Shown here in pieces: positions 55,495-64,000 of a stretch of DNA of 64,000 nucleotides (its first letter is position 1; each line of letters starts with the position of its first letter). A model generated the notes under the pieces. The model ran no database searches. It had not been told where the DNA came from and saw only the letters and a list, made by a program, of their open reading frames with translations. The DNA comes from Gordonibacter sp. Marseille-P4307. GTDB taxonomy: Bacteria; Actinomycetota; Coriobacteriia; Coriobacteriales; Eggerthellaceae. The translations under genes were made by a program, and so were the position numbers. The stretch covers positions 1,008,642 through 1,072,641 of the forward strand of contig NZ_UWPD01000001.1 of assembly GCF_900604965.1 (NCBI RefSeq), given 5' to 3'.

Positions 55495-56811
55495 ATGAAG
55501 GTCATCAAGAAGGAAAACCCCGACGGCACCTTTCACATGAAGGCCGTCGCATCGACCGAGGAGGTGGGTCGCGCGCTCGATGCCGCCCAGGAGGTGTTCT
55601 GCCAGCAGATGGGCGTGATGCCCGTTCCCGGTTCGTCTGCGGCCCAGGCGGCTGCCGAGCAACTGGGAATCAAAGACCTCGACGCCATCGTGGCGGCCCA
55701 GGCGGTCGAGTACCTTGTTCCCATGGCATTCGAGAAGCACGGCGTGATCCCCGCCTTCATGCCGCAGGTGCGCGCTGCGGTGCCGATGCATCGGGAAAAG
55801 GCCTTCGAGTTCGAGTTCGAGGCGACGTCCAAGCCCGTTTACGAGCTGTCCGGCTACGATCCGGTTTCGATTACGGTCGAACCCTACGGCAGCGTCGATG
55901 ACGAGGTCGAGGCCCAACTCCAGCAGATCGCTGAAAACTTCTCGACGTTCGAGCCCGCCGAGGCGGCCGTTATCGAGCAGGGTATGACGGTATTTCTGGC
56001 CGTGCGCTGCCTAATCGATGGCAAGGAGGTTCCGGGCGTGACCACGCCGGGGCGCAGCTATCAGGTGGGTACGGGCATGATGCCTCCGTCGTTTGACGAG
56101 GGTATCGTGGGCATGAACGTGGGCGAGCAGCGCTCGTTTTCCTTCCTCGCGCCCGACATCGACGCCGAAGGCGGGCTTTCTGAGAAGGAATATCGGGCCG
56201 AGGTTACGTACCTCGAGAACCAAAAGCGCGTTAAAGCCGAGATCACCGATGAGTTCGTAACCTACACCTTCCCGATGTACTCGTCGGTTGAGCAGCTGCG
56301 CGCGTCCATCTTCGACGATCTGGACGGCAAGCGCCGCACGGGATACGAAGAGTACAAGCGAAACCTTGCCGCCGACGAGCTGGGGAAGCGCTTCGAGGGC
56401 AGGATCGCCGACGAGGTGTACGAGGGCACCATGCGCAATACGGTCATGAACATGCGCGCCGAGATCCAGCAGCAGGGCATGCGCTGGGAAGACTTCGTAA
56501 CCCAGAACGGGGGAGCCCAGCAGGTCAACATGATGCTCATGATGCAGGTGCGCTCGATGCTCGTTCAAGGCTACGCACTCGACGCTCTTTACCGTCACGA
56601 GCGCCTTTCCTACACCGACGAGGATGTCATGGATGTGTGCCGCGCGTTCAACCCGGCCGATCCTGCGCTTGCACGCCGTCGCATGGAGGAGATGGGGCAC
56701 AGCCTCACCTTGAAGGAATCGGCCGAGCGGCTATGCGCTAACAAATGGCTGGTCGCGCACGCTGATATCCGCGTTGCGGACGAACAGGGCGCTTCGGCGG
56801 AAGGGGAGTAG
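55495..56811 (+). CDS. Trigger factor-like peptidyl-prolyl isomerase/chaperone
   Basis: 438 residues, as long as trigger factor. The central FKBP-type domain is at about residues 150-245 (EPAEAAVIEQGMTVF, MMPPSFDEGIVGMNVGEQRSF), and the C-terminal helical domain runs to about 420 (MNMRAEIQQQGMRWEDFV). The N-terminal domain is divergent: the ribosome-docking GFRxGxxP signature is not seen, and the matching place reads MGVMPVPG. Start: ATG at 55495 with GAGGGA upstream; the frame extends upstream only through the rplW terminator. Position directly after rplW is suggestive, since L23 is the trigger-factor docking protein. It may be a second, specialised copy, with the classical tig near clpX elsewhere. 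Confidence 0.82.
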   Translation: MKVIKKENPDGTFHMKAVASTEEVGRALDAAQEVFCQQMGVMPVPGSSAAQAAAEQLGIKDLDAIVAAQAVEYLVPMAFEKHGVIPAFMPQVRAAVPMHREKAFEFEFEATSKPVYELSGYDPVSITVEPYGSVDDEVEAQLQQIAENFSTFEPAEAAVIEQGMTVFLAVRCLIDGKEVPGVTTPGRSYQVGTGMMPPSFDEGIVGMNVGEQRSFSFLAPDIDAEGGLSEKEYRAEVTYLENQKRVKAEITDEFVTYTFPMYSSVEQLRASIFDDLDGKRRTGYEEYKRNLAADELGKRFEGRIADEVYEGTMRNTVMNMRAEIQQQGMRWEDFVTQNGGAQQVNMMLMMQVRSMLVQGYALDALYRHERLSYTDEDVMDVCRAFNPADPALARRRMEEMGHSLTLKESAERLCANKWLVAHADIRVADEQGASAEGE

Positions 56812-56882
56812 CGAGGAAGCGGGTTGTCGAGCGGGTCGATCCTGTCGTATCTCAGGGCATACAGGGCGACTAACCACCGGTG

Positions 56883-57045
56883 GCATGGAAACGCGTGTTC
56901 GGCCAAGACGCCATCAGTACCATGAAGGCCATCTCCGAGAACTGGGAAGCCGGTACATCGAAAACCGTGGTGGTGGCCACCGCGAGCGGGTATTGGGATC
57001 CTTTGGTGGCGTCGGCTCTGGCGGGGAGGCATCAGTGCCCGATTC
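56883..57045 (+). pseudogene. Remnant of a cell wall-binding repeat 2 protein
   Basis: In the frame starting GCATGG the translation reads WKRVFGQDAISTMKAI, then TSKTVVVATASGYWDPL and ASALAG, ending near QCPI. This matches one cell wall-binding repeat 2 unit (R-x-x-G-x-x-x-x-x-T-M, TVVVAT-x-x-x-x-x-D, SALAG). There is a stop just upstream (TAA at 56871), no signal peptide, and the sequence after QCPI no longer follows the repeat. It is therefore the 3' piece of a lost surface-protein gene. A good terminator 72 bases later may have been its own. Confidence 0.7.
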
Positions 57046-57116
57046 CACCTTCGATGCCGCGAAGAAGCCGTCCGAGAGGAAGTAGCGCGCATCCCGTATG
57101 GGCGGCGGTGCATTCG

Positions 57117-57148
57117 GCCCGGCGATCCTATCGATCGCCGGGCTTTTC
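57117..57148 (+). terminator. Intrinsic terminator after the remnant
   Basis: GCCCGGCGATC, loop CTATC, GATCGCCGGGC: a perfect 11-bp stem followed by TTTTCT. Confidence 0.82.
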
Positions 57149-57328
57149 TCGTTGCTAGGGCAATCGGCGGGTTGGTTTCGTTTCATCCGCCCAATCGTTC
57201 GGTTTGCGGCTTGGCGGACGGACGCGGTGCAGGTTTTGCGGAAGCGCTCGGGACCGGCGTGCCGATCGGGCGCGTTTGCAGTATGGTATCCCGTCGGAAC
57301 AACTGCATCCGAAACGATAGGAGATCGC

Positions 57329-58252
57329 GTGGGCGAATCCAGTCTGGGTCGCGTCCTTTTGATTGCGAATCCCGCTGCGAACAACGGCCGGGTGAGAAAA
57401 GTGGCTCTCGAAGCCCGCGATGCCCTGCGCACGGCGTGCCCTTCGATCGACGAGGTGCAGCTGGTGCTCACCGAGCAGCCCGCGCACGCGACCCGTATCG
57501 CCTCGTCGGCGCATCCCTGGGACACGGTCGTGGCTTTGGGCGGCGACGGGGTGGCTCACGAAGTCGCCAACGGGCTCATGCGCATCGATGGGCCCGATCG
57601 TCCCGTATTCGGGCTGCTTCCCTTCGGATCGGGAAACGACTACGCCCGTACCCTGGGCATGCCGATGGATCTGCGCGCTGCCGTTCAAGCGCTGGAAGCA
57701 GCGCGGTCTCGCTCTTTCGACTTGGGGATATGCAACGACCGGTTCTTCTTGCAGACGCTTTCCTTCGGCTTAGACGCCGCTATCGCGCTTGACACGGTGA
57801 AGCGGCGCAAGACCACGCGGCTGTCGGGCGCGCCTCTCTACCTTGTGAGCGGTCTCACCCAGCTCGTGGCGCACCTCGACGTTCACCATGCAGAGGTCTC
57901 CATCGACGGCGCCGAGCCCGCTTTGCTCGATGTGCACCTCCTGGCCATCCAGAACGGTGCCACGTACGGGGGCGGGTTCTCCGTGTGCCCCGATGCCCGT
58001 CCCGACGATTCCGTACTCGATTTGTGCTGGGTGGACGGCCCCCAGCCTGTCCATCGGGCGACCAAGACCTTCCTTTTGGCGAAGGGCGGCAGGCATGTGA
58101 CGCGCCCCGGCGTGCATTTCGACCGCGCATCGCAGGCAACGGTCGCGTTCGCAGGTTCCGTGCCCGCCCAGATCGATGGGGAGCAGCTAACGGGAACGCG
58201 CTTCAAGATCGGCGTCGCGCACCGGGCCCTCTCGGTGCTCTCCCTCGCGTAG
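57329..58252 (+). CDS. YegS/DgkB-type diacylglycerol or lipid kinase
   Basis: 307 residues. The nucleotide-binding loop VVALGGDGVAHEVANGL is at about residues 66-82, and LLPFGSGNDYARTLG at about 97-111; both are DAGK catalytic-domain signatures. The N-terminus LLIANPAANNGRVRK is likewise typical. It would phosphorylate diacylglycerol or a related lipid at the membrane. The start is GTG at 57329 with AGGAG five bases upstream; the frame runs far upstream through the terminator and is not coding there. It is unrelated to its ribosomal neighbours and lies in the segment that splits the S10 block. Confidence 0.88.
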   Translation: MGESSLGRVLLIANPAANNGRVRKVALEARDALRTACPSIDEVQLVLTEQPAHATRIASSAHPWDTVVALGGDGVAHEVANGLMRIDGPDRPVFGLLPFGSGNDYARTLGMPMDLRAAVQALEAARSRSFDLGICNDRFFLQTLSFGLDAAIALDTVKRRKTTRLSGAPLYLVSGLTQLVAHLDVHHAEVSIDGAEPALLDVHLLAIQNGATYGGGFSVCPDARPDDSVLDLCWVDGPQPVHRATKTFLLAKGGRHVTRPGVHFDRASQATVAFAGSVPAQIDGEQLTGTRFKIGVAHRALSVLSLA

Positions 58253-58314
58253 GCGCGTCCTTTCGACCGCGCATCGGACCTCTTGTGCGCAGGTTATGTG
58301 CTCATCTGGGCTTC

Positions 58315-58343
58315 TTGATAATGCTTTTCCTTCTGTATATAAT
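58315..58343 (+). promoter_or_regulatory. Near-consensus promoter before rplB
   Basis: TTGATA (58315-58320), exactly 17 bases, TATAAT (58338-58343). The best promoter in the ribosomal region. It restarts transcription for rplB onward after the insertion. Confidence 0.85.
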
Positions 58344-58368
58344 TCTTCCTTGTGTCTGGGCGATCTAT

Positions 58369-58388
58369 AGATACACCCGGACGCGTGG
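58369..58388 (+). repeat. 20-base motif also found upstream of rpsL
   Basis: AGATACACCCGGACGCGTGG, 18 of 20 bases the same as at 50091-50110. Here it lies downstream of the -10, inside the predicted mRNA leader of rplB. Confidence 0.6.
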
Positions 58389-58552
58389 ATTATCGGAGTC
58401 GAAAGCGCATGCCCTCATCATGCGCAGGTCGGCAATCGTGATCCACGGCATGTAGGGGGTCTTTGGTGTACGACGAGGCGTGCGAGCAAAGGCCCGGAGG
58501 AAGATGCTTGAAGTCCGTTGCGCTTCGAGCATCCGAGAAAGGAAACACTAGC

Positions 58553-59383
58553 ATGGGAGTCAAGCAGTACAAGCCGACTAGCCCCGGCCGCCGTTTCCAG
58601 ATGGTCTCCGATTTCGCGGAGATCACCACGGATAAGCCGGAGAAGTCGCTCCTCGCGCCCCTGTCCAAGAAGGCAGGGCGCAACAACAACGGACGCATCA
58701 CCACCCGTCATCAGGGCGGCGGCCACAAGCGTCGTTACCGTATCATCGATTTCAAGCGCAACAAGGACGGCGTGCCCGCCAAGGTTGCCACGGTCGAGTA
58801 CGATCCCAACCGTTCTGCCCGCATCGCCCTTCTGCATTACGTGGACGGAGAGAAGCGCTACATCCTGCATCCCAAGGGTCTGCGCGTGGGCGATATGATC
58901 GTGAGCGGTCCCGAAGCCGACATCAAGCCCGGCAACGCTCTTCCCCTCGCGAATATCCCCGTGGGTACCCTCATCCACGCCGTCGAGCTCCAGCCCGGCA
59001 AGGGCGCGGCGCTTGCGCGTTCTGCGGGAACCAGCATCCAGCTCATGGGTAAGGAAGGAAAGTACGCCATCCTGCGCATGCCCTCTTCCGAAATGCGTCG
59101 CGTGCTGCTCACCTGCCGTGCGACCGTCGGAGAGGTCGGCAATGCCGAGCACTCCAACATCAAGATCGGCAAAGCCGGCCGCAGCCGCTGGCTGGGCATC
59201 CGTCCCACGGTTCGCGGTACCGTCATGAACCCGGTCGATCACCCGCACGGCGGCGGCGAGGGCAAGAACAAGTCCTCGGGTCGTCACCCCGTGTCTCCGT
59301 GGGGCGTTCCCACCAAGGGCCATCGTACCCGCAACCGCAAGAAGGCTTCGAGCCGCCTGATCATCCGCCGCCGCAAGAAGTAG
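58553..59383 (+). CDS. rplB: 50S ribosomal protein L2
   Basis: 276 residues, standard length. [11 protein letters not shown] at the start, [16 protein letters not shown], and the C-terminal [13 protein letters not shown] with the conserved histidine near the peptidyl-transferase centre. GAAAGGA is about 11 bases upstream. In most genomes rplB follows rplW directly; here 3.2 kb intervene. Confidence 0.98.
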   Translation: MGVKQYKPTSPGRRFQMVSDFAEITTDKPEKSLLAPLSKKAGRNNNGRITTRHQGGGHKRRYRIIDFKRNKDGVPAKVATVEYDPNRSARIALLHYVDGEKRYILHPKGLRVGDMIVSGPEADIKPGNALPLANIPVGTLIHAVELQPGKGAALARSAGTSIQLMGKEGKYAILRMPSSEMRRVLLTCRATVGEVGNAEHSNIKIGKAGRSRWLGIRPTVRGTVMNPVDHPHGGGEGKNKSSGRHPVSPWGVPTKGHRTRNRKKASSRLIIRRRKK

Positions 59384-59404
59384 CGCCCGCGAAAAGGAGC
59401 AATA

Positions 59405-59677
59405 GTGAGCAGAAGTTTGAAGAAGGGACCTTTCGTCGAGCCGCGCCTTCTCGGTCGTATCGAGGCTATGAACGAAGCCGGAACGAAGGATGTCGTGAAG
59501 ACCTGGTCTCGTGCATCTACCATCTTCCCGGAGATGGTCGGTCACACGATCGCCGTTCACGACGGGCGCAAGCACGTCCCCGTCTATGTAACCGAGTCCA
59601 TGGTCGGCCACAAGCTGGGAGAGTTCTCTCCGACCCGCACCTTCAAGGGTCACGCAGCCGACAAGCGCAAGAAATAA
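59405..59677 (+). CDS. rpsS: 30S ribosomal protein S19
   Basis: 90 residues with [39 protein letters not shown] and [12 protein letters not shown]. Start GTG at 59405, supported by AAAAGGAG eight bases upstream. S19 forms the head of the small subunit with S13. Confidence 0.98.
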   Translation: MSRSLKKGPFVEPRLLGRIEAMNEAGTKDVVKTWSRASTIFPEMVGHTIAVHDGRKHVPVYVTESMVGHKLGEFSPTRTFKGHAADKRKK

Positions 59678-59691
59678 GGAGAGGGTGAGCA

Positions 59692-60033
59692 ATGGAAGCT
59701 AGAGCTATCGCACGTTACGTGCGTGTTTCGCCCCGCAAGGCGCGCGTCGTCGTCGATCTGGTCCGCGGTAAGTCCGTGCTGCAGGCTCGCGAGGTTCTCG
59801 CGTTCACGAACCGCGGCATCGCCGAGTGCGTCGAGAAGACCCTGAATTCCGCGGTTGCCAACGCCGAGCATCTTCATCATGTCCGTCCGGAGTCTCTCGT
59901 CGTCAAGGAAGCCTACGTCGACGAAGGCCCGACCCTGAAGCGCATTCGTCCGCGTGCGAAGGGTTCCGCTTCACGTATTCGCAAGCGTTCGAGCCACATC
60001 ACCATCGTTGTTGGCACGCGAGAGGAGGCATAA
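59692..60033 (+). CDS. rplV: 50S ribosomal protein L22
   Basis: 113 residues: [19 protein letters not shown] near the N-terminus, and [20 protein letters not shown], the extended tunnel loop where macrolide-resistance changes arise (none assigned here). It lies between rpsS and rpsC. Confidence 0.97.
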   Translation: MEARAIARYVRVSPRKARVVVDLVRGKSVLQAREVLAFTNRGIAECVEKTLNSAVANAEHLHHVRPESLVVKEAYVDEGPTLKRIRPRAKGSASRIRKRSSHITIVVGTREEA

Positions 60034-60039
60034 AGCCTT

Positions 60040-61188
<1,149 letters not shown>

Positions 61189-61389
61189 ATGAAAGCAGCA
61201 GAGATTCGCGAGCTTTCCGCAGAGGATCTGACGGCAAAGCTTCAGGAGGCCCGCGCAGAGCTTTTCAACCTGCGCTTCCAGATGGCTACCAGCCAGCTGG
61301 ACAATACCGCCCGCCTCGGCCAGGTCAAGAAGGACATCGCTCGTATCCAGACTGAGATGCGCGCGCGCGAGCTTAAGGCTCTTAACTAG
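61189..61389 (+). CDS. rpmC: 50S ribosomal protein L29
   Basis: 66 residues, mainly helical: [38 protein letters not shown]29 is near the tunnel exit beside L23. ATG directly after the rplP TAA. Confidence 0.96.
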   Translation: MKAAEIRELSAEDLTAKLQEARAELFNLRFQMATSQLDNTARLGQVKKDIARIQTEMRARELKALN

Positions 61390-61417
61390 AGCGCGGATTT
61401 TAGGAAGGTAGAAGAAC

Positions 61418-61678
61418 ATGACTGATGAACGCAACTCTCGCAAGGTCCGTCAGGGCATTGTCGTCAGCGATGCCAATGACAAGACCTGCGTAGTGCAGAT
61501 CAAGGATCGCAAGCCTCATCCCATCTACGGCAAGATGATGACCACCACCAAGAAGTTCCACGCTCACGACGAGAACAACGAGGCCCATGTCGGCGATACC
61601 GTCTTGATCATGGAAACCCGCCCGCTGTCCAAGATGAAGCGCTGGCGCCTGGTGAAAATCGTCGAGAAGGCACAGTAG
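61418..61678 (+). CDS. rpsQ: 30S ribosomal protein S17
   Basis: 86 residues: [40 protein letters not shown] and [14 protein letters not shown]. An OB-fold protein binding helix 11 of 16S rRNA. GGAAGGTAGAAG lies before the ATG. Confidence 0.97.
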   Translation: MTDERNSRKVRQGIVVSDANDKTCVVQIKDRKPHPIYGKMMTTTKKFHAHDENNEAHVGDTVLIMETRPLSKMKRWRLVKIVEKAQ

Positions 61679-61726
61679 TTTGCGGCTTTGCTGCATTCTC
61701 CTCTAGAGGAAAGTAAGGTAGAAGCA

Positions 61727-62095
61727 ATGATTCAGGTGCAAACCATGCTCACGGTTGCCGATAACTCCGGCGCCCGTAAGGTGCAGTGCATCAAGGTCCT
61801 CGGCGGCACCGGCCGTCGCTATGCCGGCCTTGGCGATGTCATCATCTGCGCGGTTAAGGAAGCGGCTCCCAACGCCAACGTGAAGAAGGGCGACGTCGTT
61901 CGCTGCGTTGTCGCTCGCGTGAAAAAGGAGGTGCGCCGTAAGGACGGCAGCTACATCCGCTTCGATCAGAACTCCGCCGTTCTGATCAACGAGGACGGCT
62001 CTCCCCGCGGCACCCGCATCTTCGGGCCCGTTGCCCGCGAGCTGCGCGACAAGAAGTACATGAAGATCGTGTCTTTGGCACCGGAAACGCTGTAA
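61727..62095 (+). CDS. rplN: 50S ribosomal protein L14
   Basis: 122 residues from the ATG at 61727: [42 protein letters not shown], and [19 protein letters not shown]. The open frame extends 13 codons upstream, but AAGTAAGGTAGA points to this start and it fits the family exactly. Confidence 0.98.
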   Translation: MIQVQTMLTVADNSGARKVQCIKVLGGTGRRYAGLGDVIICAVKEAAPNANVKKGDVVRCVVARVKKEVRRKDGSYIRFDQNSAVLINEDGSPRGTRIFGPVARELRDKKYMKIVSLAPETL

Positions 62096-62108
62096 AGGAG
62101 GTGCGCTG

Positions 62109-62429
62109 ATGAGTGGAATGAAGATCAAGAAGGGCGACCTCGTCAAGGTCATTGCCGGTAAGGACAAGGGCAAGGAGGGCGTCGTGCTCCGCGCGCTTCC
62201 CGAGCGCAACCGCGTCGTCGTCGAGAAGGTCAACATCGTGAAGAAGGCCCAGCGACCCACGCCGCAGAACCAGCAGGGCGGCATCATGTCGATCGAGGCC
62301 CCGCTGCACGTGTCGAACGTCATGCTGATCGATCCTGCGACCAAGAAGCCCACCCGCATCGGTTATCGTTTTAAAGAAGACGGTACGAAGGTGCGCGTTG
62401 CCAAGGTTTCCGGCAAGGATATCGATTAA
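62109..62429 (+). CDS. rplX: 50S ribosomal protein L24
   Basis: 106 residues with the KOW motif [20 protein letters not shown] at about 7-26, [19 protein letters not shown], and [12 protein letters not shown] at the end. It initiates large-subunit assembly. AAAGGAGG stands upstream of the ATG. Confidence 0.97.
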   Translation: MSGMKIKKGDLVKVIAGKDKGKEGVVLRALPERNRVVVEKVNIVKKAQRPTPQNQQGGIMSIEAPLHVSNVMLIDPATKKPTRIGYRFKEDGTKVRVAKVSGKDID

Positions 62430-62448
62430 CATAGTGAATTGCGATTTT

Positions 62449-62471
62449 CCAGCCTCGTTTAGCGGGGCTGG
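62449..62471 (+). promoter_or_regulatory. Hairpin in the rplX-rplE gap
   Basis: CCAGCCTCG, loop TTTAG, CGGGGCTGG: nine pairs including one G-U, no T-run. It lies in a 128-base gap directly ahead of rplE, which is the position at which S8 represses the spc operon in E. coli. Whether it resembles the S8 site on 16S rRNA is not established. Confidence 0.4.
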
Positions 62472-62557
62472 ATACTCGCGGTTATGGCCCCGGCAAGGCG
62501 TCGGGGACGCGGGGTCGGAAATCTCGCGTTTAATTCATCGGAAAGGAAAGCATTACC

Positions 62558-63103
62558 ATGACTCCTCGTTTGAAGGAACGCTACAAAAACGAAATCGTGG
62601 CTAAGCTGGAGTCCGAACTTGGCTTGCAGAACGTGAACCAGGTTCCCCGCCTCGAGAAGATTGTCGTGAATATGGGCGTGGGCGCCGCCGCGTCGGATTC
62701 CAAGCTGCTCGATGCGGCCATCAACGATCTGCGCATCGTTACCGGCCAGCAGCCCTGCGTGACGCGCGCGCGCAAGTCCATCGCCGGATTCCACATCCGC
62801 GAGGGCCAGGCTATCGGCGCCAAAGTCACGCTGCGCGGCGACCGCATGTGGGAGTTCCTCGATCGTCTTCTGGCCGTGGCCCTGCCGCGCGTGCGCGACT
62901 TCCGCGGCATCTCGCAGAAGAGCTTCGACGGCCGTGGCAACTACTCTCTGGGCATTACCGAGCAGCTGATCTTCCCCGAGATCGATTACGACAAGATCGA
63001 TCGCACTCGCGGCATGGACATCACCGTCGTCACCACCGCCGAGGACAACGCATCCGCGCTCGCTCTGCTCAAGGCCCTGGGCTTCCCCTTCAAAGAAGAC
63101 TAG
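62558..63103 (+). CDS. rplE: 50S ribosomal protein L5
   Basis: 181 residues: [64 protein letters not shown]5 contacts 5S rRNA in the central protuberance. GAAAGGAAAGC precedes the ATG, after a 128-base gap. Confidence 0.98.
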   Translation: MTPRLKERYKNEIVAKLESELGLQNVNQVPRLEKIVVNMGVGAAASDSKLLDAAINDLRIVTGQQPCVTRARKSIAGFHIREGQAIGAKVTLRGDRMWEFLDRLLAVALPRVRDFRGISQKSFDGRGNYSLGITEQLIFPEIDYDKIDRTRGMDITVVTTAEDNASALALLKALGFPFKED

Positions 63104-63169
63104 GCCGCGTATCGTTCGTAGACGTTCGGGAGCCCCATGCCCCCGCGTTAATAGGAAAGAAGGAAATGC

Positions 63170-63355
63170 ATGGCTAAGAAATCGATGATCGCCAAGGCGA
63201 AGCGCGAGGCCAAGTTCTCGACGCGCGAGCACAACCGCTGCGCGCGCTGCGGCCGCCCCCGCGCTTACTACCGTAAGTTTGGCCTGTGCCGCGTGTGCCT
63301 GCGCGAGCTTGCCAACAAAGGCGAACTTCCTGGCGTGACCAAGTCCTCCTGGTAG
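63170..63355 (+). CDS. rpsZ: 30S ribosomal protein S14 type Z (zinc-binding)
   Basis: 61 residues with the two zinc CXXC pairs in CARCGRPRA and CRVCLRELA, flanked by the basic start [15 protein letters not shown]. The zinc form is typical of Gram-positives and actinobacteria; a zinc-free copy may exist elsewhere. Confidence 0.96.
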   Translation: MAKKSMIAKAKREAKFSTREHNRCARCGRPRAYYRKFGLCRVCLRELANKGELPGVTKSSW

Positions 63356-63458
63356 GCGACCGGTATACGTTTAGGGTGTGCCCGCGCTCAGGCGTTCGCG
63401 CTACGGGTGCGAACGAACCGAGCGACGCGGTTCATCAAGGACTAAAGGAGAATCTCGT

Positions 63459-63857
63459 ATGACAATGACCGATCCAATCGCAGATATGCTTACGCGCGTG
63501 CGTAACGCAAATTCTGTCGGCAAGGACACCGTGTCCATGCCGTCGAGCAAGAAGCTCGTCGAAATCGCCCGCATCATGGAGCAGGAGGGCTATATCGCGC
63601 GCTTCGAGGTGATCGAGGGAGAGCCTCGCGCCACCCTTGAGATCACGCTCAAGTACGGCAACAAGAAGGCCAAGACCATCCGCGGCATCAAGCGCATCTC
63701 GAAGCCCGGCCTGCGTATCTACGCCGGCAAGGACGAGCTGCCCCGCGTCCTCGGCGGTCTCGGCACGGCAATTATTTCTACGAGCCAGGGTGTGATGGCC
63801 GACCGCGATGCGCGCAAAAAGGGCATCGGCGGCGAAGTCGTCGCATACGTCTGGTAG
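63459..63857 (+). CDS. rpsH: 30S ribosomal protein S8
   Basis: 132 residues from the ATG at 63459: [33 protein letters not shown], and the C-terminal [40 protein letters not shown] lies before the start. In other bacteria S8 regulates the spc operon by binding its own mRNA. Confidence 0.98.
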   Translation: MTMTDPIADMLTRVRNANSVGKDTVSMPSSKKLVEIARIMEQEGYIARFEVIEGEPRATLEITLKYGNKKAKTIRGIKRISKPGLRIYAGKDELPRVLGGLGTAIISTSQGVMADRDARKKGIGGEVVAYVW

Positions 63858-63874
63858 GAAGGGAGCGAGGTAAT

Positions 63875-64000
63875 ATGTCTCGTATCGGCAAACAGCCCAT
63901 TACCGTTCCTGCTGGCGTGACGGTCACCATCGACGGTACCAAGGTCACCACCAAGGGCCCCAAAGGCGAACTCACCCGCGAGTTCCCCTCTATGATGATC
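63875..64000 (+). CDS. rplF: 50S ribosomal protein L6 (partial)
   Basis: The first 42 residues are inside the window: [17 protein letters not shown] and [15 protein letters not shown], the N-terminal domain of L6. The ATG at 63875 has GGGAGCGAGG upstream. The rest lies beyond the window edge. Confidence 0.95.
   Translation, partial: MSRIGKQPITVPAGVTVTIDGTKVTTKGPKGELTREFPSMMI

Larger units (their letters stand above)
58253..58552 (+). other. Promoter and leader region of rplB
   Basis: 300 bases: the promoter at 58315-58343, the repeated motif at 58369-58388, and a leader of about 200 bases before rplB. Within the leader a 15-18 bp interrupted GC hairpin is possible between about 58440 and 58500. 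Nothing is coding. Confidence 0.6.

Overview
The window is a high-GC actinobacterial chromosome segment, most likely from the Coriobacteriia, family Eggerthellaceae. Three things point there: the division cluster has SepF, YggT and DivIVA-type genes and no ftsA; the 16S rRNA text looks coriobacterial; and there is a Tat-exported flavin reductase module with a multihaem cytochrome, a type of accessory system common in Eggerthella and Slackia relatives. The genus is not settled. No prophage, transposase or CRISPR array is visible.

Layout. 1-12.2 kb is a dcw cell-wall/division cluster, all on the + strand: murD (3' end), ftsW, murG, murC, murB, ftsQ, ftsZ, pgeF, yggS, sepF, proC, yggT, divIVA, DUF167. 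12.2-15.6 kb holds RNase P RNA (- strand), thiN, and a TPP riboswitch ahead of thiC-thiD. 15.7-17.4 kb carries tRNA-Glu and tRNA-Gln (- strand) and a CCA-adding type nucleotidyltransferase. 17.6-22.95 kb is a complete rRNA operon (16S-23S-5S) with its promoter and terminator and no spacer tRNA. 23.1-26.2 kb has a membrane nucleotide-sugar 4,6-dehydratase and UDP-galactopyranose mutase.

26.4-32.9 kb is the main accessory region: two paralogous TetR regulators, then a polytopic DUF5692-like protein, a NapC/NirT-like multihaem cytochrome, an FMN-binding lipoprotein, a Tat-exported FAD reductase and a second membrane protein. I read it as an electron chain from the quinone pool to an unknown organic acceptor outside the membrane. 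33.3-38.2 kb has a PQ-loop-like protein, anaerobic ribonucleotide reductase (nrdD, nrdG) behind a 48-bp perfect palindrome centred on an NrdR box, and a purine permease. 38.4-40.5 kb contains a broken von Willebrand A surface-protein gene and a DUF3793-flavodoxin pair. 40.8-50 kb is housekeeping: trxB, prfA, prmC, an MBL hydrolase, a PiT phosphate transporter, pcrA and a CBS-containing pyrophosphatase.

50.3-64 kb is the str/S10/spc ribosomal protein region, rpsL to the start of rplF. tuf is absent between fusA and rpsJ. The S10 block is split between rplW and rplB by about 3.2 kb that holds a strong terminator, a trigger-factor-like gene, a remnant of a cell-wall-binding repeat, a lipid kinase and a new near-consensus promoter. 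Placing a trigger-factor relative directly after the gene for L23, the ribosomal docking site of trigger factor, is the most thought-provoking feature of that region.
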